Shown in pieces: positions 33,406-42,743 of a stretch of 64,000 bases of DNA. The notes under the pieces are model-generated. The model ran no database searches, was not told where the DNA came from, and was given only the letters and a program-made list of their open reading frames with translations. The number at the start of each line of letters is the position of its first letter. Position 1 is the first letter of the stretch. Made by a program: the position numbers and the translations under genes. Source of the stretch: Gemmatimonadales bacterium UBA2982 (GTDB lineage Bacteria; Gemmatimonadota; Gemmatimonadetes; Longimicrobiales; Gaopeijiaceae); NCBI GenBank assembly GCA_002347035.1, contig DEAM01000009.1:667-64666 (forward strand), read 5' to 3'.

Positions 33406-34662
33406 GTGGACATCGCAGAGCTCAAAAGTAAGAACGTTGGTGAGCTTCACGACCTGGCTGAAGAGCTGAACATCAGCAACTTCACCAGTCTCCGCAAGCA
33501 AGATCTAACCTTCCGGATCGAGCAAAAACTGCTCGAATCTGACGTCGTCTTACGTGCCGACGGCGTCCTTGAAATCCGTCCTGAAGGATACGGCTTTCTG
33601 CGCTCTCAAGACTGGAGCTACCTATACAGCCCCGATGACATATACGTCAGTCCTTCACAAATCAAGCGCTTTAATCTGCGCACAGGAGACAGTATCAAGG
33701 GGCAGGTCCGTCCCCCCAAGAGCGGGGAACGCTATTTAGCTTTACTCAAGGTGGAGAGCATTAATCGACTAACCCCAGAGGAAACTCAGGGCCGTCCTGA
33801 TTTCGAAAACTTGAGGCCCACGTATCCAGAGGAAAGGCTCGACTTAGAAGAGAGAGGTGGCGATAGCATTTCTATGCGCATCGTCGATTTGATGGCACCA
33901 ATTGGCAAGGGACAGCGAGGCCTGATCGTGTCTCCGCCCAAAGCTGGTAAGACGATGATGCTACAGCAGATGGCGAACTCGATCTCGAAAAACTCGCCTG
34001 AAGTGCACCTCATCGTACTACTGATTGATGAGCGCCCAGAAGAAGTCACGGACATGCGAGCACAAGTCAACGGCGAGGTCATTTCATCGACATTTGACGA
34101 GCCAGCTGAGCGACATATCCAGGTTTCAGAAATGGTCATGGAGAAGGCAAAGCGCCTAGTCGAGCTCGGTAAGGATGTGGTCATTTTGCTCGACTCTATC
34201 ACCCGACTGGCTCGTGCCTACAACACCAACATGCCGCACTCGGGCCGTATACTCTCCGGTGGAGTAGATGCGAATGCCCTGCACAAACCCAAACGTTTCT
34301 TGGGTGCGGCCAGAAACATCGAAGATGGCGGATCCCTGACGATCATCGCAACGGCGCTAATCGAAACTGGGAGCCGTATGGACGAGGTGATCTTCGAGGA
34401 GTTTAAAGGCACTGGTAATATGGAGCTCTTACTCGATAGAGAGATCGCAGACCGCCGGATTTTCCCAGCAATCGACTTGAACCGATCAGGCACCAGAAAA
34501 GAGGAATTGCTCCTCAGTGAAACTGAACTCAATCGGGTGTACCTGCTCCGTAATTTTCTGGCTGACATGACTTCGGAGGAAGCGGTCGAGTTTCTCTTGA
34601 CGCGAATGGAAATGACAGAAGACAATCAAGAATTTCTTGAGTCAATGACACGTGGCGAGTAG
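33406..34662 (+). CDS. rho: Transcription termination factor Rho
   Basis: This 418-residue RNA-dependent hexameric ATPase ends transcripts. Rho N-terminal helices (DIAELKSKNVGELHDLAEEL), the cold-shock-like RNA-binding domain (EGYGFLRSQDWSYLYSPDDIYV), Walker A SPPKAGKTMM (176-185), Walker B VVILLDSITRLARAYN and the Q/R-loop region GALHKPKRFLGAARNIEDGGS-like are complete. The GTG at 33406 matches the family start, though the frame is open further upstream and no clear ribosome site precedes it. The length equals E. coli Rho. Confidence 0.97.
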   Translation: MDIAELKSKNVGELHDLAEELNISNFTSLRKQDLTFRIEQKLLESDVVLRADGVLEIRPEGYGFLRSQDWSYLYSPDDIYVSPSQIKRFNLRTGDSIKGQVRPPKSGERYLALLKVESINRLTPEETQGRPDFENLRPTYPEERLDLEERGGDSISMRIVDLMAPIGKGQRGLIVSPPKAGKTMMLQQMANSISKNSPEVHLIVLLIDERPEEVTDMRAQVNGEVISSTFDEPAERHIQVSEMVMEKAKRLVELGKDVVILLDSITRLARAYNTNMPHSGRILSGGVDANALHKPKRFLGAARNIEDGGSLTIIATALIETGSRMDEVIFEEFKGTGNMELLLDREIADRRIFPAIDLNRSGTRKEELLLSETELNRVYLLRNFLADMTSEEAVEFLLTRMEMTEDNQEFLESMTRGE

Positions 34663-34720
34663 CGTCAACTCACGAACGGCAGCAAAACTCACAGCAGGTA
34701 CATATAAAGTCTTGATCTCT

Positions 34721-34750
34721 AAACTCGTCCAATCTGTAACAAACGAGTTT
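34721..34750. repeat. Inverted repeat downstream of rho
   Basis: AAACTCGT (34721-34728) and ACGAGTTT (34743-34750) are perfect 8-base arms around a 14-base loop, between rho and the next gene. There is no T-run on either side, so terminator function is doubtful. Confidence 0.3.
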
Positions 34751-34794
34751 CTGGGTTCGTTGCCGAAAAGAGTCTGGTCCCGAATCTTGAACTG

Positions 34795-35244
34795 ATGTCA
34801 GAGACACTCATAACAACAGCTGAGCAAGCTTTGGAAGCGGCCCTCGCCACCTCGGGGGCCCGTGACCCTCGAGACTTCTACCGGGAGCGTCTTCGAGAAC
34901 TCAAGCAGGTTAACCCAGAGTCTTACAGAGCAGCGGTCACTTATTACAGAGAGGTTCTTATCCCCGAGGTTGCAGGCGGTGCCGGTAACCCCCTCGATGC
35001 ATGGATTGAATATGGACGCACCCTGGCAGAGGCACTCGCCCCAGGAAGGACCGTGAGCATTGACGAGACAGGTAAGTCCCACAACTACGAAGGAGTCGAC
35101 TCCTCTGGGCTTATCCTCCATCTCCCACAAGAAACAGGAGCGCGCGCGCTGCTGGTAAGCCTGCCTGTAACAATGAGCAGTGCGCAACGCGCGACATATG
35201 ACGTACTAGTTAAGGGCAAACAGCGTGCGCAGGAGCACCCTTAA
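34795..35244 (+). CDS. Hypothetical protein
   Basis: A 149-residue soluble protein. The N-terminal half is helical with RDFYRERLRELKQVNPESYRAAVTYYREVLIPEV; the second half is beta-rich (GRTVSIDETGKSHNYEGV, then LILHLPQETGARALLVSLP). No family or catalytic motif is recognised. ATG at 34795 without a strong ribosome site. Its stop TAA overlaps the stop of the convergent DhaL-DegV gene in a shared TTAA. It may be co-transcribed with rho. Confidence 0.65.
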   Translation: MSETLITTAEQALEAALATSGARDPRDFYRERLRELKQVNPESYRAAVTYYREVLIPEVAGGAGNPLDAWIEYGRTLAEALAPGRTVSIDETGKSHNYEGVDSSGLILHLPQETGARALLVSLPVTMSSAQRATYDVLVKGKQRAQEHP

Positions 35245-37058
35245 TCTTCAACGAGAAAGGCGACCCCCCACGTTCCTATACCCGTATGTGTGGCAATCAC
35301 GGGAGTCGCTGGCGCAGAGAGAATCTCAATATGGTCCCCATATTCCTCACGAATTTCCGACGAAATCTCGCCTACCATGTGCTCACAACCAACATGGACA
35401 ACGCCAAATCTCAGTTGTTTTGCGTGGCGGGGAATTTGGTCCCTTAGTAAACGCATAAGGCGGGCACGTGCTCCTCTGCGGCCGAAACCTTTACCGAAGG
35501 CAGTCACAGAACCGTCAGGGCGCAGGCCCAGAATTGGGTTGATCCGAAGAAATTGTCCCAGAAGAGCCTGGTTACTACTTACTCTGCCTGAGGCTACAAG
35601 GCGCGCATAATCCCCGACAGTAAACAAGATGCCAGACTGTGACCGGATGCGTCGAAGCTCGAGAACAATGTCATCCGGAGCATGCCCCAACTCTGCAAGT
35701 TCAGCGGCCTTTAGCACAAGCATACCTTCAAGGAGCGAGGCCCCTCGCGAGTCTACCAAGTGAATTGGGACCCTGTCGAAGCCTGCCGCAGCCGCCTCTG
35801 CTGAGCCGAATGTTCCCGATATAGTCGATGCAGCTAGGACACCTACTAGAGCCTCACCTTCGTCAGCAGCATTTGTGAATGTATCTGTGAATGCAGCCGG
35901 GGAAGGCTGACTAGTAGTGAGTAAATCACCACCAGACTCTAGTTGATGATGAAAGTCTGTCGCCGTCATATCCACACCATCTCGATAGGTTTGCTCACCG
36001 TCCACTAGAGATAGTGGGGTCACATGAATCCCATGGGCTCGGGTCACCTCTTCCGGTAGATCACAGGCAGAGTCAGTCACAATTGTGACCGGCCGTCGCG
36101 CAAGTGTTATGTGACCTTGAGCCGCCCTCTTAATCGCAGCATGCTGTGCACGCATGTCCTCGGCCTTGTGTGTGACAAGTACCCCTAACCCTTTTAGGTA
36201 CTCAAACACCTCTTCTGGCCCGTCCGTGTGCAAGTGCACCTTAAGAACCTCGGCCGCACGGATAACAATCAGTGAGTCGCCATGGTGTCGGAGTACTTCT
36301 TGAACCGTTTCTTGCGACGGTAGCTCGGATCCACGAACGAGAGCCTCGGTGCAGAATTGGAATTGCTCTTCATTCGGAGCGTACTCTGCCTCTGCCACCG
36401 CCTCCACTGAACCGTCACCCGTCCTATAGGACATCAACGACGATAGGTCTCCACGTACAAAAAGCATTACCCCCTCTAGCAGGCTGACAAAACCTTTCGC
36501 ACCTGCATCTACGACGCCTGCCTTCTTTAGGACCGGAAGGAGTTCCGGCGTGCCAGCAAGAGATCGACGAGCCTCCCCTACGATGTGCGTCAGAAGTGGA
36601 ACGAAGTCAGGCGTATCAGGACCCGCAGCAGCCGAAGCGGTATCTCTCATCACAGTGAGGATGGTTCCCTCCACCGGACGCTCTAGAGCCGCATAAAGCC
36701 TTTCAGTGCCTGAATGAAGTGCTGCGCTAAATTCGCCTGTGCTGATCCGCGTGCTTGACGCGACTGCTTCGGCAAACCCAAGCAGGAAATGAGAGAGCAT
36801 CATCCCACAGTTGCCACGAGCGCCCAGTACAGCCCCCTGAGCTGCCTCGTGGGCAACAACGGAAACTGCGCGATCATTTTTTGACTGAAGATGGTCGGCA
36901 ATCGATTGCACTGTCAGAGCCAAGTTCGTACCCGTGTCGCCATCGGGAACTGGAAACACATTGATTCGATTCAGCTCCGTGCGTTGCTGCTTCGCATAAT
37001 CACATGCAGCCAGCAGGGCACGACGTAGTCTGGGTCCGTCGAGATATTGAATTTGCAT
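35241..37058 (-). CDS. DhaL(DAK2)-DegV fusion protein, fatty-acid-kinase-like
   Basis: A 605-residue two-part protein. Residues about 1-210 are a DhaL/FakA kinase domain with the Mg-ATP motif NVFPVPDGDTGTN (33-45) and GARGNCGMMLSHFLLG. About 230-310 resemble the middle domain of FakA (LKVHLHTDGPEEVFEYLKG). From about 322 it is a DegV/FakB lipid-binding domain with TDSACDLP (328-335) and TTSQPSP (381-387). Separate FakA and FakB proteins phosphorylate exogenous fatty acids in Firmicutes; here both functions are in one chain. ATG at 37058. Confidence 0.87.
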   Translation of the reverse strand: MQIQYLDGPRLRRALLAACDYAKQQRTELNRINVFPVPDGDTGTNLALTVQSIADHLQSKNDRAVSVVAHEAAQGAVLGARGNCGMMLSHFLLGFAEAVASSTRISTGEFSAALHSGTERLYAALERPVEGTILTVMRDTASAAAGPDTPDFVPLLTHIVGEARRSLAGTPELLPVLKKAGVVDAGAKGFVSLLEGVMLFVRGDLSSLMSYRTGDGSVEAVAEAEYAPNEEQFQFCTEALVRGSELPSQETVQEVLRHHGDSLIVIRAAEVLKVHLHTDGPEEVFEYLKGLGVLVTHKAEDMRAQHAAIKRAAQGHITLARRPVTIVTDSACDLPEEVTRAHGIHVTPLSLVDGEQTYRDGVDMTATDFHHQLESGGDLLTTSQPSPAAFTDTFTNAADEGEALVGVLAASTISGTFGSAEAAAAGFDRVPIHLVDSRGASLLEGMLVLKAAELAELGHAPDDIVLELRRIRSQSGILFTVGDYARLVASGRVSSNQALLGQFLRINPILGLRPDGSVTAFGKGFGRRGARARLMRLLRDQIPRHAKQLRFGVVHVGCEHMVGEISSEIREEYGDHIEILSAPATPVIATHTGIGTWGVAFLVED

Positions 37059-37285
37059 AGAACGCGACAATTTCCACTAACTCACATGGGTGACACAAGG
37101 AGGATAGTGTTGATCATTAACCAAGTGGCCACCCTTCTGCCTAAAGGTTTTTGCATGAATTAAAAGCATCTGACTCAACTAAACAGGAGCAGTGTCACAA
37201 CCCCAGTCCTGGCACGGGCGTATCCAATCCGTACTTTGCAGGTCTCCACCAGCACAGATCACGAGTGCACATTGAGGTGAAACCC

Positions 37286-38152
37286 ATGAAACGAGTAATC
37301 TTTCCTGCCCTGTCATTGGCTCTGATAGTCAGCCTGGCTCCGCCTGAGCTGCAGGGTCAAAGCGTCCCAATCTTTAATACCGTCAAAACCAAGCTTGAGA
37401 ATGGAGAACAAGTGGTCGGCGGTACGGTCAGCTCGCCCGACCAAGACCTCTACTGCGCAGTTGCCAATTCTGGTTTCGACTTCACCTGGATTGAGATGCA
37501 GCATTCCCCGCTCACATATGCTGAAGTGGCTCGCATGATCTGGGCTTGCCCCGACGCAGAAGCGATCCCATTCATCCGGATTCCGGCTCCAACTGAGGGT
37601 GACATCCAAAAGGCGACTGACATTGGTGCCTTAGGAATCATCGTACCCATGGTTGATAGCATGGATGAGGTCCGTGATGCAGTCACCTATGCTCACTACC
37701 CGCCGATGGGTAAACGCAGCCAAGGTGGCGGCCAGTATGGAGCGCTCTGGGGACGTGATTACCGCCGTGCAGCAAACGAAAACATTATGATCGTCGCTAT
37801 GATCGAGCAGCCATCTGGAGTAGAAATTATCGAGGAAGTTGCCGGCCTCGATGGCGTAGATGTGGTGTTCGTAGCAAGCTCAGATCTCGGCAGCTTCACG
37901 GGTCGCCGACAAGGACATCCTGAATATGAGCGTCTGGTTACGCGGGTGAAGGACGCAACTCTTGGTGCAGGAAAAGTCGTTGGTGGGCCTATGGCTTGGA
38001 TGACCGACCGTGAGGGATACGGCTTCTTCCAGGGCCCAGGAACAGGGGCTCTGATCCGGACCGGCGCCCGTATTTCGCTCGAAGGGGCAGACCCGTGTCG
38101 ATTCCTTCCTTCAGGAGCAACGCCAGTCGCTGGCGAAGACCCTTGCCCCTAA
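37286..38152 (+). CDS. HpcH/HpaI aldolase-family protein with signal peptide
   Basis: A 288-residue TIM-barrel protein of the HpaI/citrate-lyase-beta family, which cleave or form 2-keto-4-hydroxy acids with a divalent metal. DFTWIEMQHSPLTYAEV holds the acidic/His pair, GALGIIVPMVDSMDEVRDAV and YPPMGKRSQGGG follow the family pattern. It starts with MKRVIFPALSLALIVSLAPP and a cut site near LQGQS, so it appears exported, unlike classical members. ATG 37286 is fixed by GAGGTG six bases before it. It ends with a Cys-containing tail beyond the barrel. Confidence 0.82.
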   Translation: MKRVIFPALSLALIVSLAPPELQGQSVPIFNTVKTKLENGEQVVGGTVSSPDQDLYCAVANSGFDFTWIEMQHSPLTYAEVARMIWACPDAEAIPFIRIPAPTEGDIQKATDIGALGIIVPMVDSMDEVRDAVTYAHYPPMGKRSQGGGQYGALWGRDYRRAANENIMIVAMIEQPSGVEIIEEVAGLDGVDVVFVASSDLGSFTGRRQGHPEYERLVTRVKDATLGAGKVVGGPMAWMTDREGYGFFQGPGTGALIRTGARISLEGADPCRFLPSGATPVAGEDPCP

Positions 38153-38158
38153 AGGCTC

Positions 38159-39136
38159 CTAGTCAAAATCGCTTGGAACTGCCTCATACATTTCTGCTGC
38201 CACGACTTCGGCCGACCTCATTCTCGTGAGGTCGAGCTCGAAGTCAGGGCGCTCAGGAGCCAGGAGCTTTTCTGAAAGCTCATGGCTCTCTCGGGGTGAT
38301 AGTCCTGCTTCACGCATTTCATCGGCGGAAACGGTGGCCCCGCTGCGGGCCGCCAGTTCTCCATCTTCTGACTCAACAAGCCGTGAAAGCACTTCTCGCT
38401 CTGCCCGAGTAAGTGGACGAGACTCGAGGTCGTAATCCACCCAGGCCTCATATGAGAGTGGCGCCACTCGTTTCACCATTCCTGCGATCGCGCGTGCAAA
38501 CTCCTGGATCTCCCACTGCGCTCGCTGATCTACACGGAGCGACAGGAAGTGGAGTAGATTATGCAGATCGATTTTCCAGTACCATTGTGTGTAAGTTGAG
38601 ATTGGCAGGTCTATGCGTGCAATCTCACGGGCCACATCCTCTTCGAGCATCCAGGCATAAGATTCGCCTGCCATCGTGCGCATTGTCTCCCACCTGGAAA
38701 TCGCCTCTTGGTAGACCTCTGATCTGGCATCACCCTCCCTGCCCTGTTTATTAGAACGGCTCTGGAGTGCAAAGTGTTCTTCTTCTGGCCTATAAAAGAG
38801 CAGAGGCATAAGCGAGTAACGAGCCGAAAGCTCGTTCACGGAAGCCGTACGATGCCGAATCCACTGACGAGCCACGAACATCGGCATCGCACAGTGAAAC
38901 TTGAACTCAACCATCTCGGACGGAGTTGTATGTCTATGCCGACGGAGATAACGGACAAGGCCCCGTGTCTGAGACATTTTCCGGGTTCCAGCTCCGTAAC
39001 TGACTCGCGCGGCCTGTTCAACGGACTCATCGGATCCCATGTAGTCCACTAACGAAACGAATCCATGGTCAAGCACCGGATAGTACTGGCCCAGGATATC
39101 CTCAGCCGCAGGAACTGTGTATCTCTTCGTATCCAT
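38159..39136 (-). CDS. thyX: Flavin-dependent thymidylate synthase ThyX
   Basis: A 325-residue FAD-dependent enzyme that makes dTMP from dUMP with methylene-THF. The signature RHRTASVNELSARYS, together with FKFHCAMPMFVARQWIRH and HNLLHFLSLRVDQRAQWEIQ, is diagnostic. The usual length is about 220-250; here the C-terminus continues for about 75 residues from DLESRPLTRAEREVLSRL in an acidic helical extension. ATG at 39136. It is convergent with the aldolase gene, six bases apart. No thyA is seen in the window. Confidence 0.95.
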   Translation of the reverse strand: MDTKRYTVPAAEDILGQYYPVLDHGFVSLVDYMGSDESVEQAARVSYGAGTRKMSQTRGLVRYLRRHRHTTPSEMVEFKFHCAMPMFVARQWIRHRTASVNELSARYSLMPLLFYRPEEEHFALQSRSNKQGREGDARSEVYQEAISRWETMRTMAGESYAWMLEEDVAREIARIDLPISTYTQWYWKIDLHNLLHFLSLRVDQRAQWEIQEFARAIAGMVKRVAPLSYEAWVDYDLESRPLTRAEREVLSRLVESEDGELAARSGATVSADEMREAGLSPRESHELSEKLLAPERPDFELDLTRMRSAEVVAAEMYEAVPSDFD

Positions 39137-39224
39137 GGGTACGGAATATAAGAGGGAGCGCTACCCCCCCTCGCAGCAACTTCCCGCGAAAAGAAGAAAA
39201 TCCTACCACAATCCGGATCAATCT

Positions 39225-40964
39225 CTAGTAGAAAAAGGTCTCGGGACCAACGTTGAATCGGCGACTGCGACCAACATCCTCAGTCACAAATCCGTCGCGG
39301 AGCTTGTTCAGTTCAAGCGTAACCCGAAAAACTGGGCTTCCACCCTCGACTGGGAAAGCAATGTCCGTACGCCAGATATTTCGGGTATTTCTGGGTAACC
39401 CGATCCGAAGCCCAAAGCCTAAAGCAGCTTTCCAGTCCGTGGTGACCCCATAAGGTACATCTCCCGCCCAAATACGCCCAAGGTCTGAAAAAAGAGTAAT
39501 GCCGAGGTCAGCTGTCTCCCTAGGCCATGGAAGCATTATGCGATCCTCGAATACAAATCGTAGCATGCGCCCGCCAGGAAAACGATCCTCTGTAAGAGAT
39601 CGAATTCCCGCACGACCGCCCAGAACTAGCTGATACGGCAAGTGAGTGTTCCAGCCCCCGGAAGTCGTAGCCCGCACAAAAAGGGTATGGCTCGCAAGTA
39701 CACTAGTGCGCCCGTAAAACGCTACATCGGCATCAGCTAAAATGTCGCGCCAGACCTCATCGTATCTGGCTTCTACCGTCCCTGAAGCATGAACCAGAGA
39801 CAAACCCAGTGGATGAGTGAAACTCAGGTGGCCCCTCGTGAAGAAGTCGTCTTCATTCGGTGCTCTATCAGTATGGAATAGATTTAAGCTCTTACCTACG
39901 GTGACCCCGGCAAATAGCCCCAGAGCTGTGAGCTGCGTATGTCTGAGGTCGTCTAACCCAGTATAGTCCATGTATCGGAATCGACGCGTGCCAAAGTGAA
40001 GCGCTATGCGAGTGGCTGCATACGGACTTAGCTGGCGTTGCATCTCAAGTGGCTGCGCCCCTGGCAGTGGATCGCGAACATCGAAATCTCCAAATGTGAC
40101 TTCTGGACTGCTCCTAAACTCCAATACATCCCTGCTAATGCTTCCACCCAGTATGATTGACTCACCGGGGTTACCGAAACGATAGGCTCCCGAAAGCTCT
40201 ACCTCCTCACGGGACACCGGGACAAGGACCTGGTCGAATGGTTCGGCTCCATCTGCACTGTAGGCAAAAAAATCTGACCCTCGTTTATATCCCTCCCTCA
40301 CTGAGACACGCCCAGCCTCACCAACAAACGGGTATCGCCAGTAATGGTCGAAGAAACGGCCTGCTCGCGAAGTGCCGGCGGCGACGCCGGCATCGGACCT
40401 GCCAAAGAACCGTGGCGTCCTAAGGCCAACGGACTGGGTGCTAGTCTCTCGTCGAACGTAACGAGTGAACTCTGCGAAAATGCCATTTCCGAGGAAGTTT
40501 TCTTCTGTAACCTGAAACCTCTCAAGGTTCAAACTGCCTTCGTCAAAAGTGGGACCAACATCAATCTTTGTAGACCACTCGTCCCGGGTGACCACCTGCA
40601 CACTATAGCCACCCTCACCGTCTACTTGAGCGGACATCTCCTCCACGTACATAAATCCATGCGAGTCAAGGAGCCGCTCAGACTCAGACATAAGGAATGA
40701 ATCGAAGCAGTCCCCCTCCTGGAATAGCAATTCACTTCGGATAAAGGCCTCTCGTGTGTTAATGTGCATGAGATCCAGCACCCGATAGGTCCACGCTAGG
40801 AGTGCAACACTTGTCGACGAGGGGTCGTAAATCGTTTGACTTTCGACGTCAATAGACGAAATCACACCGTCAGGGCACGTTTCGGCGGTACGGCTATTGA
40901 GACTGTCCTGGGCACTCAGTGTGGAAACGCAAAACGCGTAAAAAGCAGCCGCGACCAGTGACAT
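39225..40964 (-). CDS. BamA/D15-like outer-membrane protein
   Basis: A protein of about 579 residues. The signal peptide ends near STLSAQ. It is followed by one POTRA-like region (INTREAFIRSELLFQEGDCFDSFLMSESERLL) and a long beta-barrel with alternating aromatic residues that ends in the terminal aromatic FFY. This suits the Omp85 superfamily with a minimal periplasmic part, so a role in protein or lipid insertion in the outer membrane, or as a pore. The frame is open to a TTG at 41117; the ATG at 40964 is my choice because it places the signal peptide first. It is divergent from the GT2 gene. Confidence 0.75.
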   Translation of the reverse strand: MSLVAAAFYAFCVSTLSAQDSLNSRTAETCPDGVISSIDVESQTIYDPSSTSVALLAWTYRVLDLMHINTREAFIRSELLFQEGDCFDSFLMSESERLLDSHGFMYVEEMSAQVDGEGGYSVQVVTRDEWSTKIDVGPTFDEGSLNLERFQVTEENFLGNGIFAEFTRYVRRETSTQSVGLRTPRFFGRSDAGVAAGTSRAGRFFDHYWRYPFVGEAGRVSVREGYKRGSDFFAYSADGAEPFDQVLVPVSREEVELSGAYRFGNPGESIILGGSISRDVLEFRSSPEVTFGDFDVRDPLPGAQPLEMQRQLSPYAATRIALHFGTRRFRYMDYTGLDDLRHTQLTALGLFAGVTVGKSLNLFHTDRAPNEDDFFTRGHLSFTHPLGLSLVHASGTVEARYDEVWRDILADADVAFYGRTSVLASHTLFVRATTSGGWNTHLPYQLVLGGRAGIRSLTEDRFPGGRMLRFVFEDRIMLPWPRETADLGITLFSDLGRIWAGDVPYGVTTDWKAALGFGLRIGLPRNTRNIWRTDIAFPVEGGSPVFRVTLELNKLRDGFVTEDVGRSRRFNVGPETFFY

Positions 40965-41233
40965 CCAGATAGCCCGAAGTGAAGAGATTCTCGTAAGAAT
41001 CAGAAGCAGTCGATCGCTAAGAATGAAGACTCTCAAATCGAATATTCGTTGTGAACTCGGACACCTAAACTCAAAAGATACCAGAAATAATGGAGGGCAA
41101 GGCACGCTTTGTCTCAATGGCCGCGTATTCGCACCAATGCGTTCGACCCTAGAAAAAGGGTTGCCAGCATCTCTTAATTAAATACCGTCTTCTCTCTCAC
41201 GTGCTGCAAGCTTGTGAATCCTACGTCTGATCT

Positions 41234-42718
41234 ATGTCTCTACTGATTTCATGTTTTTATGCATTGGCTGCATTTCTTGCAGCCGCATTCTCGTTTATTG
41301 AAATTCGCTTGCTCTGGCGATTCATGAAGAATCGGGCAGCGATACGTGACATCTGTGCACTCAAGAATGAGAGCCCAGAGAGTCACAATCGACAGTCTCC
41401 TTTGGTCACAATTCAGATTCCACTCTACAACGAACGCACAACTGCAGCTCAGATTGTCCGCTCAGTAGCAGCGCAGGACTACCCTAAAGACCGCTTCAAT
41501 ATCCAGATCCTCGACGATTCCACTGACGAGACCAGTGAAATTGTGGTCGAGGTTTTAGATGAAGTTCGGGATCAGGGCATCTCTATCGAACATATCCGCC
41601 GGGACAATCGCAAGGGCTACAAGGCGGGAGCGCTATCCGAAGGACTAAAACGTTCGGATGCGGAATTCATCGCTGTTTTTGATGCTGACTTTGTTCCAGA
41701 ACCAGACTTTCTCCGACGACTCATTCTTGAAGAGCAGGCTTTCAGTGATCCTACAGTAGCGTTTGTGCAAGCACGCTGGGCGTGGAACCAGCCGGTGAAG
41801 GGGCTGCTTTACTCGGCTCTAGCCCTACCGCTCGACCGCCACTTTTATGTTCAGAAGCCTACCCGAGCGTTCTTGGGTCACGTCACGACTTTCAACGGTT
41901 CAGGTGGCATCTGGCGACGTCAGGCTGTGGATGAAGCCGGAGGTTGGTCAGCCGCAACCCTCACCGAAGATCTGGATTTGAGCTATCGCTGCGCACTCCG
42001 GGGTTGGCGGGGTCACTACATCAAGGAAATATCGGTCTCGAACGATCTGCCCAGCCACATGAGCGCACTTAAGCTTCAACAGCGTCGGTGGGCTAAGGGA
42101 AGTGCCCAATGTTTCCGGAGGTTGGCAAAACGCGTGCTCGCATCCAAAGACGTCCTTAAGGATCGGTGGGATGAGGCATTCCTTTTAGCTGGTTACGCGA
42201 TCCACCCAATCCTTCTCATCAACGTTCTCCTATGGCCCTGGGCCGTTCTCTATGTAGATCGGATGCTCTTTTTTGCACTTCAAGCACTTATGGGTCTCGC
42301 AACAGCTGTAGTACCACTTAGCTTCATCGTCACTATCACAGAACGCGATGGTTCATGGAGGGGGGCTAGCTCACTGCGGGAGATTATCGCTGGACTAGCA
42401 GTCGGGGTCGGACTGATGGTCAACAACTCGGTTGGACAGGCTGAGGGTTTTTTAGTCACCGGCGGCGAATTTGCTCGGACCCCCAAGGGGGTTGCGGAGA
42501 GTGGTCACGACTCGATCACATCGGTCGGAGCGGACAAGGCATACTCCAATCCGTTGCACTGGACATTCTTTGCCGAATTGGCGCTTATCAGCTACTGCAT
42601 TGTGGCAGCAGTTCTACTGTCCACTAGGGGGGAATTGCTTTGGGCCATGCCGCTAGTCCTCTTTGGTACTTGCATAGCTGTGGTGGTTCGACTGCAAATG
42701 GCTCCACGGCTTGCTTGA
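41234..42718 (+). CDS. Processive family 2 glycosyltransferase (cellulose-synthase-like)
   Basis: A 494-residue membrane glycosyltransferase. One N-terminal span, then a GT-A domain with VTIQIPLYNE, ILDDSTDET, the DxD motif FDADFVPE, TEDLDLSYR and the processive QQRRW motif; several spans follow from about 315 onwards. It resembles glucan/glucomannan synthases and ceramide glucosyltransferases and would make or extend a beta-linked glycan across the inner membrane. ATG at 41234. It begins a surface-glycan type region and overlaps the next gene's possible start by eight bases. Confidence 0.9.
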   Translation: MSLLISCFYALAAFLAAAFSFIEIRLLWRFMKNRAAIRDICALKNESPESHNRQSPLVTIQIPLYNERTTAAQIVRSVAAQDYPKDRFNIQILDDSTDETSEIVVEVLDEVRDQGISIEHIRRDNRKGYKAGALSEGLKRSDAEFIAVFDADFVPEPDFLRRLILEEQAFSDPTVAFVQARWAWNQPVKGLLYSALALPLDRHFYVQKPTRAFLGHVTTFNGSGGIWRRQAVDEAGGWSAATLTEDLDLSYRCALRGWRGHYIKEISVSNDLPSHMSALKLQQRRWAKGSAQCFRRLAKRVLASKDVLKDRWDEAFLLAGYAIHPILLINVLLWPWAVLYVDRMLFFALQALMGLATAVVPLSFIVTITERDGSWRGASSLREIIAGLAVGVGLMVNNSVGQAEGFLVTGGEFARTPKGVAESGHDSITSVGADKAYSNPLHWTFFAELALISYCIVAAVLLSTRGELLWAMPLVLFGTCIAVVVRLQMAPRLA

Positions 42719-42743
42719 TACCTTTTCTTCTTCAAGCGCTACC

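Noticed and set aside
35241..35244. Convergent genes sharing stop codons (also at 43613-43616), as a possible annotation error
   Set aside because: Both partners are well supported at both sites; the overlaps only show dense packing.
40344..40700. 118-residue plus-strand frame inside the D15-like gene
   Set aside because: Antisense shadow without family resemblance.
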